Shown here one piece after another: positions 46,670 through 56,480 of a DNA stretch of 64,000 nt. A program made the translations under genes and the position numbers. Source of the DNA: Diphasiastrum complanatum (taxonomy: Eukaryota; Streptophyta; Lycopodiopsida; Lycopodiales; Lycopodiaceae); contig CM055111.1 of assembly GCA_029204225.1 (NCBI GenBank), positions 2,556,329-2,620,328 on the forward strand, written 5' to 3'. The notes under the pieces were generated by a model. It was not told the origin of the DNA. It saw only the letters and a program-made list of their open reading frames with translations, and did not search any database. The stretch's first letter is position 1. Every line of letters begins with the position of its first letter.

Positions 46670-49267
46670 CTAGCTTGGTTCAATCATTGCTTTACTAATC
46701 ACTCCAAGTGATGATCTGAACTTCATAAAAGGTGTCTTTTGAAGTGGTTTAGTAAGTAGATCAGCTACACATTCATTGCTTGGAACATGCTCCAAAGCAA
46801 TCTCCTTGGCTTGCACCATTTCTCTCACAAAGTGATGGCATATCTCAATGTGCTTAGATCTTGCATGGAAGATTGGGTTAGATGCAAGGTGTTGGGCTGA
46901 TATATTGTCATTGTAGATGATTGGTGCCTCCTCTGAATCCATGATCTTTAGTTCCACCAATAATCTCTTGATCCAAAGTACCTCCTTTGTAGTGGTTGTC
47001 AAAGCTTTGTACTCGGCCTCGGTTGAAGATAGAGATATAGTTTCTTGCTTTTTTGAAAGCCATGAAACCACACCTTCTCCTATGAAAGTTGAATAGGCAC
47101 TTGTTGATTTCCTATCCCTCTTGTCCCCTGCAAAATCTGAATCACTAAATGCATGAAGGTTAATCACATCTCCTCTATATAGAATCCCAAAATCCAATGT
47201 ACCCGAGATGTATCTTAGAATCCTCTTAGCCTTTTTCCAATGGATATTCAATGGCTTTTGCATGGATTGGCTCAACCTACATACACTAAAGCTAAGATCT
47301 GGTCTAGTTATAGTGATCCACATTAAGGAACCTATAAGTTGCCTAAACAAAGTGATGTCCCTGAAGGATCTTTCATCATCTTCATTTGGCACTTTTACAT
47401 CTTGCTCCATTGGTGTGTCAACACTTTTGCATACTTCCATCTTAAACTTCTTCAAAAGACTTTGAGCATAGTTTACTTGACTTATAAAGATAAAATCAGA
47501 CCCTCTAAGTACTTCTATGCCTAAGATGAAGTGAAGACACCCTAGATCTACCATCTTGAACTCTAAGGATAGATCTATCTTGATTTTTTCAATACCATCA
47601 ACACTATTTCCACTAATGATGATGTCATCTACATAAATGAGTAAAAGTACAATATCAACATCATCAAAATTAATGTAAAGAGTGGGATCATATTCACTTG
47701 GAACAAAAGAAAGTGAAATAAGATAGCAATGTAGTCTTGAATTCCAAGATCTCGAGGCTTGCTTCAAGCCATAGATGCTTCTTTGGAGATGGCATACTTT
47801 GTTCTCCATTCCATGCTTGATGAACCCTTGTGGCTGCTCCATATAGATATCCTCTTCCAAAAAACCATTCAAGAAAGCATTAGATACATCCATTTGACAT
47901 AGAATCCATCCAAAATGTGATGCAAGTGCAATGATTAGTCTTATTGTGACCATCTTTGCCACGGGTGCAAAAGTTTCCTCATAGTCTATCCCTCTCTCTT
48001 GAGCATAACCTTTTGCAACTAATCTTGCTTTATGTTTGTTAACACTCCCATTTGAATTCAACTTAAGCTTGAAGACCCACTTGCATCCTATTACATTCCT
48101 TTGAGGTCTCTCAACAAGCAACCAAGTTTCATTCTCAATCAAGGCATCATACTCATCCAACATAGCTTTATACCATTCTTTGGAGTTCAATGCATCTTCA
48201 ACATTAGACGGTTCTTCAAAACTAGATAAAGCATAAGAAGTGGATGAGATACCCTCAACTTGCTGTCCTTTTCCTTGATATGTGAGCCTTGATGGATCCA
48301 CTTTTGCCCTTGAAGATCTCCTTGGTGTGATAGGTGGGTTTGGTGCTTGCTCCTCCATGAGCTCCTCCTCAAAACCAAGATCTTGCTCCTCGGCCATCTT
48401 CCTCTTGATTGTTGGAGCACTTGAGCCTTCTTCAAGCATATGCATATGACGTTCATCAAAGATGACATCCCTTGAAACAACAAATTTGTTTAAGGATGGG
48501 AGATAGACTTTGTAGCCCTTGCTTGAGCTTGCATATCCAAGCATGATCCCTCTTGTGGAAGATGGATCCTCCTTGGTTCTTGTTTTCAATGGCACATGCA
48601 CATAACATATACACCCAAAAACTTTCAAGTGATTAAGATTGGGTTTCTTTCCATACAACATCTCATAAGGAGTTTTGTCTTCAATTGCTTTGCAAGACAC
48701 CCTATTCATCAAGTAGTTTGCACATACAAGAGACTCACCCCAAAAGGATTTGGGCAAACAAGCATCTAATCTTAAAGCCTTAGAACATTCACATAATGTT
48801 CTATTCCTTATTTCAGCAACTCCATTTTGTTGAGGAGTGTAAGGACAAGAAGTCTCTTTCTTGATCCCTTCCTCCTCACAAAAGGTCTTGAACTCATTAG
48901 AGATGAATTCTCCACCATTGTCACTTCTAAGAATCTTGATGCTATGATTATGATGCTTTTCCACAAACAACTTGAACTTTACAAAAGTATCAAATACTTG
49001 AGACTTGAAGGAAAGTAAGAACACCCAACAATATCTTGAGTAGTCATTAATGAAGGTTAAAAACATGGATGAACCTCCATTAGATTTGGTGCTAGCAATG
49101 TGCACATCCGAGTGTATGAGTTCAAGAGGATGAGATGACTTTGTGATGGAGTTAGGAAACACCTTCTTATGTGCCTTGGATAAGGCACAAGCTTCACAAA
49201 CCTTGTCTTTCTTCCCAATAGACCTTGGTAGGCCTAAAGCATACTCCTCCTTGATCATAGCCTCCAT
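46670..49267 (-). CDS. Copia integrase-reverse transcriptase-RNase H ORF
   Basis: An uninterrupted 865-codon frame. Integrase catalytic residues sit in HSDVHIAS (about residue 50), ILRSDNGGEF (about 110) and [13 protein letters not shown] (about 145). Next come the integrase tail (LKVFGCICYVHVPL) and RT with ETWLLVERP, CKWVFKLK, QMDVSNAFLNG and LLIYVDDIIISG. RNase H has SDSDFAGDKRDRKS and SSTEAEYKAL. The C-terminus is ECVADLLTKPLQKTPF. All catalytic acidic residues I looked for are present. It is in a different frame from the upstream gag-protease ORF, overlapping it by 13 bp; the Met at 49267 is internal to the GAG-pre-integrase domain, so it is not a natural start. The stop lies 4 bp before the PPT, normal for copia. 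Confidence 0.95.
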   Translation of the reverse strand: MEAMIKEEYALGLPRSIGKKDKVCEACALSKAHKKVFPNSITKSSHPLELIHSDVHIASTKSNGGSSMFLTFINDYSRYCWVFLLSFKSQVFDTFVKFKLFVEKHHNHSIKILRSDNGGEFISNEFKTFCEEEGIKKETSCPYTPQQNGVAEIRNRTLCECSKALRLDACLPKSFWGESLVCANYLMNRVSCKAIEDKTPYEMLYGKKPNLNHLKVFGCICYVHVPLKTRTKEDPSSTRGIMLGYASSSKGYKVYLPSLNKFVVSRDVIFDERHMHMLEEGSSAPTIKRKMAEEQDLGFEEELMEEQAPNPPITPRRSSRAKVDPSRLTYQGKGQQVEGISSTSYALSSFEEPSNVEDALNSKEWYKAMLDEYDALIENETWLLVERPQRNVIGCKWVFKLKLNSNGSVNKHKARLVAKGYAQERGIDYEETFAPVAKMVTIRLIIALASHFGWILCQMDVSNAFLNGFLEEDIYMEQPQGFIKHGMENKVCHLQRSIYGLKQASRSWNSRLHCYLISLSFVPSEYDPTLYINFDDVDIVLLLIYVDDIIISGNSVDGIEKIKIDLSLEFKMVDLGCLHFILGIEVLRGSDFIFISQVNYAQSLLKKFKMEVCKSVDTPMEQDVKVPNEDDERSFRDITLFRQLIGSLMWITITRPDLSFSVCRLSQSMQKPLNIHWKKAKRILRYISGTLDFGILYRGDVINLHAFSDSDFAGDKRDRKSTSAYSTFIGEGVVSWLSKKQETISLSSTEAEYKALTTTTKEVLWIKRLLVELKIMDSEEAPIIYNDNISAQHLASNPIFHARSKHIEICHHFVREMVQAKEIALEHVPSNECVADLLTKPLQKTPFMKFRSSLGVISKAMIEPS

Positions 49268-50637
49268 GGAACCCGAGTTGACATGTCCAAGTCTTTTGTG
49301 CCATAAAGTAAAAGTAGATATCTTGCTCTTCTCGCCAACATGACAACATTAGTATCCACAAATGCATCCAACTTATAAAGTTTGCCAAGTCTAGTGCCCT
49401 TAGCCACTATCTTACCCTTCTTCTTGATGAAACATTCATTTGAAGCAAAGTCAACATTGAAACCATTGTCTACCATTTGGCCAACACTTAGTAGATTCTT
49501 TGTTATTGTAGGAATGTACAAAACACCTTCTATGTTGATCTTTTTGGAAGATCCTAAGCAAAGGGGAATTCTACCAACTCCTTCAATCTTACAAGCTTCA
49601 TCATTTGCTGTATAGATAGACTTTATAGGTCCATCATAAGATAAGAGAGAAGAGAAAAACTCCCTTTTACTAGTCATGTGTGAACTAGCACCCGAGTCAA
49701 TCCACCAAGGATCTTCTCCTTTGAAGCTTGTTGAAGAAAATATGGACATCATGAGAGAGTCCTCATGTGAACTCTCCTCCTCCTCCTCTTTGCTCATGTT
49801 GGCTTGGCTTTGATCTTGCTTCCTCTTGAAGCATTCCGAGGCATAATGCCCCATCTTGCTACAATAGTAGCACTTCACCTTTGATTTGTCCTTCTTGACT
49901 TTGGTGGTTGATGGAGATGCCTTTGAGGGTCCTTCTTGATCCTCAAGCTTTGTAGACTTCTTGAATGTTGATACTTTGCCTTTGGACTTGCCTTTGCCTT
50001 TGGTGAAGAGAGCTTGGTCATCTCCACCTTGGATGGAAAGCCTATCCATCCTCTCTTGCATTTGGCTCCTTCTTGATTCCTCGACCATGAGTGTGCCTTG
50101 GAGTTCTTCAAGTATGGGTAGCTTACCCATAATTGCATATCCCTGAACCAAATTGTCAAATTCAAAGCTTATTCCATTCAATATGAGTTGAACAAGCTCT
50201 TCATCCTTGATAGGATCACCTATAAAGGCTAGCTCTTTGTTCAATTCCTTTACTCTTAGGACAAAAGTATGTGCACTCTCTCCTTTCTTTTGATAGCTTC
50301 TATAGATTTGATTCTTCAAAGCTAACATTCTAGTTTGGTTTTTGGATTCATAGACCTTTTGCAAAGTCTCCCAAGCATCTTGAGCTGAAGTGCAATCTCC
50401 TACCTCTCTTAAGAGTTCATTTGCAACATTCATTTTTATGCAATGTAGTGCAACATTGCACCTCTTGATGTATTTGGCTTTTTCTTGAGGATGAATAGGT
50501 TCACCCTCCTTACCATTTACAATTTCCATCAGATCTTGCATGATCATGATAGATTCCATTCTAACTTTCCATATGGAATAGTTAGTTTTGTTGAGCCTTT
50601 CATTAGTATCCAAAAGATATGCATTTATAGATGCCAT
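49255..50637 (-). CDS. Copia gag-protease ORF
   Basis: 460 codons from ATG 50637. Residues 1-200 are the copia gag (YSIWKVRMESIMIMQDLMEI, LLREVGDCTSAQDAW, NLVQGYAI). A CCHC zinc knuckle CYYCSKMGHYASEC is at about 256-269 with all ligands present. A Glu-rich linker follows, then protease active site WWIDSGASSHMTS at about 311-323 and SVGQMVDNGFNVDF further on. Copia elements normally carry gag-pol in one frame; here the frame leaves the polyprotein near 49335 and the last 20 or so residues are out-of-frame GAG-pre-integrase. The ORF makes capsid and protease of an otherwise intact young element. Confidence 0.95.
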   Translation of the reverse strand: MASINAYLLDTNERLNKTNYSIWKVRMESIMIMQDLMEIVNGKEGEPIHPQEKAKYIKRCNVALHCIKMNVANELLREVGDCTSAQDAWETLQKVYESKNQTRMLALKNQIYRSYQKKGESAHTFVLRVKELNKELAFIGDPIKDEELVQLILNGISFEFDNLVQGYAIMGKLPILEELQGTLMVEESRRSQMQERMDRLSIQGGDDQALFTKGKGKSKGKVSTFKKSTKLEDQEGPSKASPSTTKVKKDKSKVKCYYCSKMGHYASECFKRKQDQSQANMSKEEEEESSHEDSLMMSIFSSTSFKGEDPWWIDSGASSHMTSKREFFSSLLSYDGPIKSIYTANDEACKIEGVGRIPLCLGSSKKINIEGVLYIPTITKNLLSVGQMVDNGFNVDFASNECFIKKKGKIVAKGTRLGKLYKLDAFVDTNVVMLARRARYLLLLYGTKDLDMSTRVPWRL

Positions 50638-51435
50638 CTAGTCTCCTAATCAAGGACTTGACACAAATGAAGGTTACTTCTATTGATTTGATTGAAGGTC
50701 TATCTTATCCCACTTCTTAGGGACCTGAAAATATCAGTGATAGACTTCCTATAAAGATCTAAGAATGATCTCTAACAAAATCAAATCATAGAATACTAGA
50801 AACAATGCACTTGCTTGATTGAAGTAGACAATACTAGTAGAATTGCCCCTCTTTCTATAAAGAACATTAAAGCTTCCAAATGATCTGATCAAGAGTGAAT
50901 TTCAGCAACCTAATATACTTCCAAAATCACTTGTAAAAGAGCTAAATGGAACTTAATGAGGATGCAACACAATCTACTATCCAATCACAAGCAAAAAATG
51001 ATCAAAATTGATGAAAAATTGATCTAATTTGGTGCATAAGTCAAGCAATGGTTGGACTGAACCTAAATCACTTTAGGAGGTGCCTACTACACCTTAGAAC
51101 AGCCTTGAGGAGTCCCCAAAACTCTGATATTCCCTCTCCTTGAATGCTAGAAAGCCTCCTCTATGAAATCACCTCCAAAACTCGCTTAGAAATCAATGCT
51201 TGGAGCAAGCAAAACTTGCTATCTTGGTAATGTGAATTGAATTCAACTTTGCCTCTGGTTTTAGACACCTAAACACCTGCAAATGAAGTCACACAACACC
51301 AATCTCCAATGTATTTGACTCACTTTGAGTTCTAGAATCAATACTAGATGCTAAGATCCAATCTACACAAGATTTAGATCAAAAATTGTGATCAAATTGA
51401 ATGAAAACCAAGGATTTAGCTCATTTCAACCTTTA

Positions 51436-51448
51436 GGCTTTGATACCA
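51436..51448 (-). other. Primer-binding site of the young copia
   Basis: Minus strand TGGTATCAAAGCC follows the 5' LTR end directly. It matches the initiator-Met PBS TGGTATCAGAGC with one mismatch. The leader 50638-51435 has no ORF. Confidence 0.88.
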
Positions 51449-52130
51449 TGTAAAAATTACAGCAAATAAGGATCCTAAAACACTTGAAATGATGAGGAAA
51501 ACAATAGATTATGATTTCATAAGATTAGCACAAGTTGAACCATCAAAATCCATCAAAAATCTATGCTTGAACCTCACTAAATGGCTCAAATCCTTGAAGA
51601 AGGGTTCACACGTGTGAAAGTACGGCCTCCCACAGTCTGAGTAATGTACACCAGACCTACATTCAATCCTATAATCATTAGTAATCACAAGTACTCAAAC
51701 AATTATGAACATAGAGAGCAATTGCACCATTATGAGAGAAAAAACATGAAATTGCTTGATTGATTTTGTTGAGATATCATCACCTATATATACATGATCC
51801 ATCACGGTTTTGGGCAGGTATGAGTAGCCCTAAACCTATCCCTAATGCTAATTTTGGTGGATCTTTCATCCCTACCAAGTTAGGGTTGGAATCTTGGAGA
51901 TCCCTCAACAATGCAAAAATTACCAAAAATAGCTCCTATTTTTTCTCCCTTGTATCTAAGCATAATTTGGACTCATTCCAAAGGTTCTAACACTTAGGTC
52001 TACTTGAGAACATCCTTATGAATGGAATCCTATGCTATTTGGCACGTGTGACAAGCCACATCATGACCATCTAACTATTTACAAGTCATATGACCAAAAC
52101 TAGTCAAGCTAGAATTGTGAATTTTTAACA
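51449..52130 (-). mobile_element. 5' LTR of the young copia
   Basis: 682 bp. It differs from the 3' LTR at five sites that I can see (for example ggctcaaat versus ggcccaaat, and gagtaatgt versus gagtactgt). Confidence 0.97.
51783..51792 (-). promoter_or_regulatory. LTR TATA box
   Basis: Minus-strand TATATATAGG about 340 bp into the 682-bp LTR, identical in the 3' LTR (46309-46318). It is the best TATA candidate for element transcription; the start site is not determined. Confidence 0.5.
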
Positions 52131-52135
52131 CCCAG

Positions 52136-53362
52136 GCCTTGAAAGGCTATAAGAATCTAAGTCGGAGGGCTAAGAGTCCACTAGTGGAGTGGATGGAGAC
52201 TATGAATAATTGTTTTGAGTTGCTTAAGAAAAGTGTCACTTCAGCACCAATACTAATCATTGGCGATCCTAATAAGGCTTTTGTGGTTAGGACCAATGCC
52301 AATGATTATGCTATTGGAGCTGTTTTGATGCAGGATGGACATCTTGTTGCTTATGAAAGCAAGAAACTCAATCCTGCTCAATCTAGGTATTGTACCTATG
52401 AAAAGGAACTGTTTGCAATTGTTCATGCCTTGAAAATTTGGCGACATTATTTGTATGGAACCAGATTTGAGATTTTGACGGATCATTAGACACTTGGATA
52501 TTTCTGTGATGTTATATATGGGAGGCAAGCTAGATGGGCTGAGCTGATGCAAATCTTTGACTTTTCTATACGTTATTGTAAAGGAAGTCAAAATAGTCTA
52601 GTGGATGAATTGAGTCGTTTACCGGTTATTAATCAGTTATGCTTTATTGTTATAAAAACCGGGGTTGTTTTAGTATCTCCAAGGACTATATGAGTTCGAT
52701 TTTTTTTTCGGAAAATATTGGCAACAAGTACTTTTTGGAGTCGATTCAGATATGCAAGAGTCCTCGAATCAGGGAAAGACTGAAACGGATTTTGCTATTC
52801 GAAACAAGATTTTGTTTCATAAAGGCAAGGTGTGTGTACCGGAGAATGACACAGTAAGGGCCAAAATCTTGCATGAGTATCATGATAGTCCATGCGTAGG
52901 ACATACGATTATACAAAGAACACTTGACTTAGTTCGACGACAATTTTGGTGGCCTAAGATGAAAAGTCAAGTAGAGGCCTATGTACCTGAATGTGCTAAG
53001 TGCCAGTTAAGTAAAGTAGAGAGGCTAAAAGCTAGTGGCTTATTGCATTCTTTAGATATTCCTACCGGAAAGTGAGAAAGTATATCTATGAATTTTGTGG
53101 TCAGGCTTCCACGTACATGGAAGGGCCATGATTCGATTTGGGTCATTGTTGACAAATTTATGAAGTTTGCTCAATTTATCCCAGCAAAAACTATTGTTAA
53201 AGCTCCAGAACTAGCTCAACTATTTGTTGAGAAGCTTGTTTGACTATACGGGATGCCTTGCGATATTGTCAATGATCGTGACCCAAAATTCACTGGGAAT
53301 TTTTGGCAAGCAGTATTTGAAAAGTTGGAAACAACTTTAAGTATGAGTTCTACAAATTAGCC
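52136..53362 (+). pseudogene. Gypsy B RT end, RNase H and integrase (right part)
   Basis: Continues the pol interrupted at 45968: 52139-52489 has the RT connection (APILIIGDPNKAFVVRTNAN) and RNase H start (VVRTNANDYAIGAVL, where TDA is changed to TNA), CTYEKELFAIVHAL and RFEILTDH. Integrase follows in broken frames: ILHEYHDSPCVGHTI (52870), CAKCQLSKVERLK (53000), FVVRLPR..WKGHDSIWVIVD (53095) and IVNDRDPKFTGNFWQ (53270). It ends near 53362 without a tail or LTR. Numerous stops. Confidence 0.87.
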
Positions 53363-53776
53363 CAAGCTCTTTGGTGAGTGACTTTGTCTTTGATAGACTC
53401 CTCCCAAGACCGCCAAGGCTAAAGCGAGTTATAGTTGGTATGAAAAATCCTTCTATAAACCTGCAGAGAAGTGTCGAAAAGTAGTTTTTTGAAGCAAAAC
53501 TAACCCTTTGCCAAAAAACCTACATAAGTACTTTTCCAATTATCATCCCTCATCATAAGACTTTCGCTGGAAGGGCATAATTGAATTTATTTATAAAATC
53601 TACCCTTGCCCAAACCGTGAATGTTCTTAACAGAGGAATATTTCTGCTTTTCTTTTCCTCTTCCATCTCCTCATCATCAATTCCCTCATACACATTTCAA
53701 AAACTGCATCTCCCAATCTCTCTCTCGTACATCACCACACCACTCCATATCATCTTCATCTTGCACACAATAGGCC
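53363..53776 (+). other. Leader-like sequence before the gag-only element
   Basis: No gene. A pyrimidine-rich stretch (53640-53740) precedes the gag ATG, comparable in texture to 42930-43100 before the gypsy B gag. No PBS or LTR end was found. Confidence 0.4.
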
Positions 53777-54142
53777 ATGGCAATGTATGAGCAGCTTGCC
53801 CAAATCTCGATGCTTTTCGGAGAAACTCTCAAGGGCTACACTGCACGATTTGCCAAGATGGCATAAAATTGGAATTCCGGTCTTCCTAGTCACCACAAAA
53901 TGGCATTTTTCTATGCCGGATTATTGCACGAGATCAAGATTGGTATGTCACCCTTTACAACATATACCAATCCAAACGAACTTTGTAAGACAGTCGCAAT
54001 TGCAGAAGCACAGATCTTACACACACCATCACAGCGCCCATATCCAACATTCTAACAATCAGGGATGATAGAGCATCTAATCCACAAGAAGCCACAGACA
54101 ACGCTAGCCAAAGTACTAGCAACATAGACGATCAGATGCAAG
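53777..54142 (+). pseudogene. Gag core of the gag-only element (frameshifted)
   Basis: From ATG 53777 the frame reads MAMYEQLAQISMLFGETLKG and YTARFAKMA to a TAA, then KMAFFYAGLLHEIKIGMS, PFTTYTNPNELCKTVAIAEA and QILHTPSQ to a stop near 54054. This is the capsid-like part of a gypsy gag homologous to 43194-43500. The zinc-knuckle part follows in a different frame from 54143. Confidence 0.75.
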
Positions 54143-55537
54143 TTGTCAGTGACACAGATGAGATGTGCAGTCAATCTAATTACCTCCCCGAACCACAAAT
54201 TGCCAATCGAAAGACCCGACCACTGGTGCCATTATTGTTTTGGAAAACATCCAACACCTCAATGTCCAGTTTGGAATCCGAGATTACAAAATCAATCCAA
54301 TAAGGAAATTCTGGAGATTGGAAATCAATCAACAAAATCCTCATCTATGCCATCTAGCTTGCCATCAAATCGCTCCTCCAAAGAAAATGGATCAGTCTCA
54401 GGACTTTTAGAATCTTCTCTAGTGGCCAGGCAAGGTTCGGTAGAAGTATTGGTTATATCAGTGAGCGGATCATCCCAGGCAGGGGAAGTTCAAATTGGCT
54501 CACCACTATATTACGTGAAAGGGATCAAAGGAGACCTGATACTGGTGTACGTGCATCAATTGAGAGGTGATGGAATCTTACACACGGTACGATATTTCGG
54601 ATGTGGAGGTAAACATCGTAGATTAGAATGTCCACACCAAAATGATCTATCCTCCTTTTATCCTTGGTGTGAACAATGCGGCATCAATCACCCATGCCAT
54701 GATTGTCCACTAAGAGATCCAAGAAAAGCCGTTATAACTCCTATCTACTTGAATCGGCAACCTACATATGACCATGCAAATCCACCAATCAAGAAGCTGC
54801 ACTACAAACGCAAACTTCTAGTGCCACCTGGTTACAAAGCAGATGCGGATGGAAGGAATGAGAGAAAGATCCTAAAACAAGTTGACACGGCCACACGTGA
54901 ATCACCAACACCACAGAAGACAGAGTGGGTAAAATCTAGCCAACCAGGGGTAGCGGAAGAAGTCAAGAAATTGGCAACATATGCAATCCAGCAGATTTTA
55001 CCAAGCCTCATTAAACAAATGCTGCAACAACTTTTGGTGGATGAATTACAAAGGGGCCTCACGTCAACCACGCAACTTGAAGGCAAACTGACTACCAGTC
55101 AATGCAATGATCCATCTGTACCACCTTCAAGAGAGCAGTCCATTGATAAGGCCACCACAAAGCTACATCAGGACATCACATTGCTTAGACGGCCAAATCC
55201 AGGGAATCCAAGCCCAAAATGGCCAATTGCACAGCAAGAACCAGAACCTACAATGACAAAGCCTTGTCATAAATCTATGATATTGACTGCTAAGGAAAGT
55301 TGTCAGGTTATGGCATACCATGAATACCTGGACAGACAAGAGTATCAAGCAAGCACGTCATATCCACATTATGATTTGAGGGAGTCCATGACATTGGGAC
55401 CAGTTACGCCGATCTATGAGGATCCCTTATATCAGCAAGATTTATCTTGGGATCCTCCGAGGGCATATCTCGACTACCCAATTGTCAATGAACAAGGTTA
55501 TCCGGAATGGCCACCAGACCCTTATGGGTATTATTGA
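54143..55537 (+). CDS. Gypsy-type gag C-terminal ORF with three zinc knuckles
   Basis: An open frame of 464 codons in an otherwise broken region. Knuckle-like motifs: CHYCFGKHPTPQC (CX2CX3HX4C, about residue 28), FGCGGKHRRLEC (first Cys lost, about 157) and CEQCGINHPCHDC (about 177). Between them is a Ser-rich linker; YQLRGDGILHxxRxxGC is shared with the gypsy B gag at 43990. Around 270-310 an amphipathic stretch (VKKLATYAIQQILPSLIKQM) could oligomerise. The C-terminus is Pro/Tyr-rich and ends PPDPYGYY. No protease, RT or integrase lies between its stop and the LTR about 100 bp on. The first Met is not a true start; the gag begins near 53777. Confidence 0.75.
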   Translation: MSVTQMRCAVNLITSPNHKLPIERPDHWCHYCFGKHPTPQCPVWNPRLQNQSNKEILEIGNQSTKSSSMPSSLPSNRSSKENGSVSGLLESSLVARQGSVEVLVISVSGSSQAGEVQIGSPLYYVKGIKGDLILVYVHQLRGDGILHTVRYFGCGGKHRRLECPHQNDLSSFYPWCEQCGINHPCHDCPLRDPRKAVITPIYLNRQPTYDHANPPIKKLHYKRKLLVPPGYKADADGRNERKILKQVDTATRESPTPQKTEWVKSSQPGVAEEVKKLATYAIQQILPSLIKQMLQQLLVDELQRGLTSTTQLEGKLTTSQCNDPSVPPSREQSIDKATTKLHQDITLLRRPNPGNPSPKWPIAQQEPEPTMTKPCHKSMILTAKESCQVMAYHEYLDRQEYQASTSYPHYDLRESMTLGPVTPIYEDPLYQQDLSWDPPRAYLDYPIVNEQGYPEWPPDPYGYY

Positions 55538-56060
55538 AAATCTGGCAAGTCCAAGTTCTTGCTGATCGCCATCATCCAATAAAGCCTCAGGTAAAAACCC
55601 GACAACACTGCCCCTTCATGACAGTTGCTACCTAATGCCGAGGGACCCCCACTACTTTGGGCCGTGGACCCTGTTGTGGGTATTTCCTATACATAAATGA
55701 ATAAGTGGGTCCCACCACTTAAAGTACTATTGGCCAAGCCTTACCTTGTGGGCCCCACCATAGTACATTGTACAGTTAGAATAATAAAGTGTGAGGGCAC
55801 TGGCGTCCTGCGTGTGTAAGCCCAACCCGATGAGCACGCAAAAAAAGACTTGGGACCTTAGTTAGAATAAATTAATTAAAAAGCCCAAAGTCAAGTTCAT
55901 AAGGTTCTAAGTTAAAAGGGAATCTCTCAAACTCACATGAATCATGTGAGTTTGGCCCTTTTCCTAATGAACCATTAGATTGAAGTTCAATTAGTTTGAA
56001 GGGTTAGGATGCCATTGTAAATAGGCCAATGACAGCCAAGATGGCCCTCCCTCCTCAACA

Positions 56061-56111
56061 ATATAAGGAGGCCATTTTCCATTGTACACATCTTCTATTC
56101 TTCTTAATAAA
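56061..56111 (+). promoter_or_regulatory. LTR TATA box and polyadenylation signal
   Basis: 'atataagg' at 56061 and 'aataaa' at 56106 are about 45 bp apart, just before the long TC tract. This fits a short R region and places the microsatellite in R/U5. Confidence 0.5.
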
Positions 56112-56124
56112 GCTCTCTCCCTCT

Positions 56125-56245
<121 letters not shown>

Positions 56246-56480
56246 AGGGTGAATGGTGCATAGCTATGGGTAGGCGCTCGAGCCTCCATAGCCCGAACCA
56301 TCCTTGGGGAACTCTCTACTCTCTCTCTTTTCTCTCTCTCTCTCTTTTCTCTCTCTCTCTCTTCTCTCCTCTCTCTACCTCTCTCTATCTCCTTTCTCTA
56401 TCTCCCTTCTCTCTCTCTTGCTATGCAGGTGTGCACGGGCGGCTCCTAGTGAATGAATACTACAACCGACTACAATAGCA

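Larger units (their letters stand above)
45969..52135 (-). mobile_element. Young full-length copia element with CCCAG target duplication
   Basis: Target duplication CCCAG at 45969-45973 and 52131-52135 brackets a 6157-bp element (45974-52130) inserted into the gypsy B pol. Minus-strand order: 5' LTR 52130-51449, PBS 51448-51436, leader, gag-protease ORF 50637-49255, integrase-RT-RNase H ORF 49267-46670, PPT 46666-46656, 3' LTR 46655-45974. By eye the two 682-bp LTRs differ at five positions, so the insertion is recent. Same lineage as the copias at 13-16 and 37-41 kb. Confidence 0.97.

Noticed and set aside
46670-49267. Host gene encoding an 865-residue protein
   Set aside because: It is clearly copia integrase-RT-RNase H between LTRs with a target duplication.
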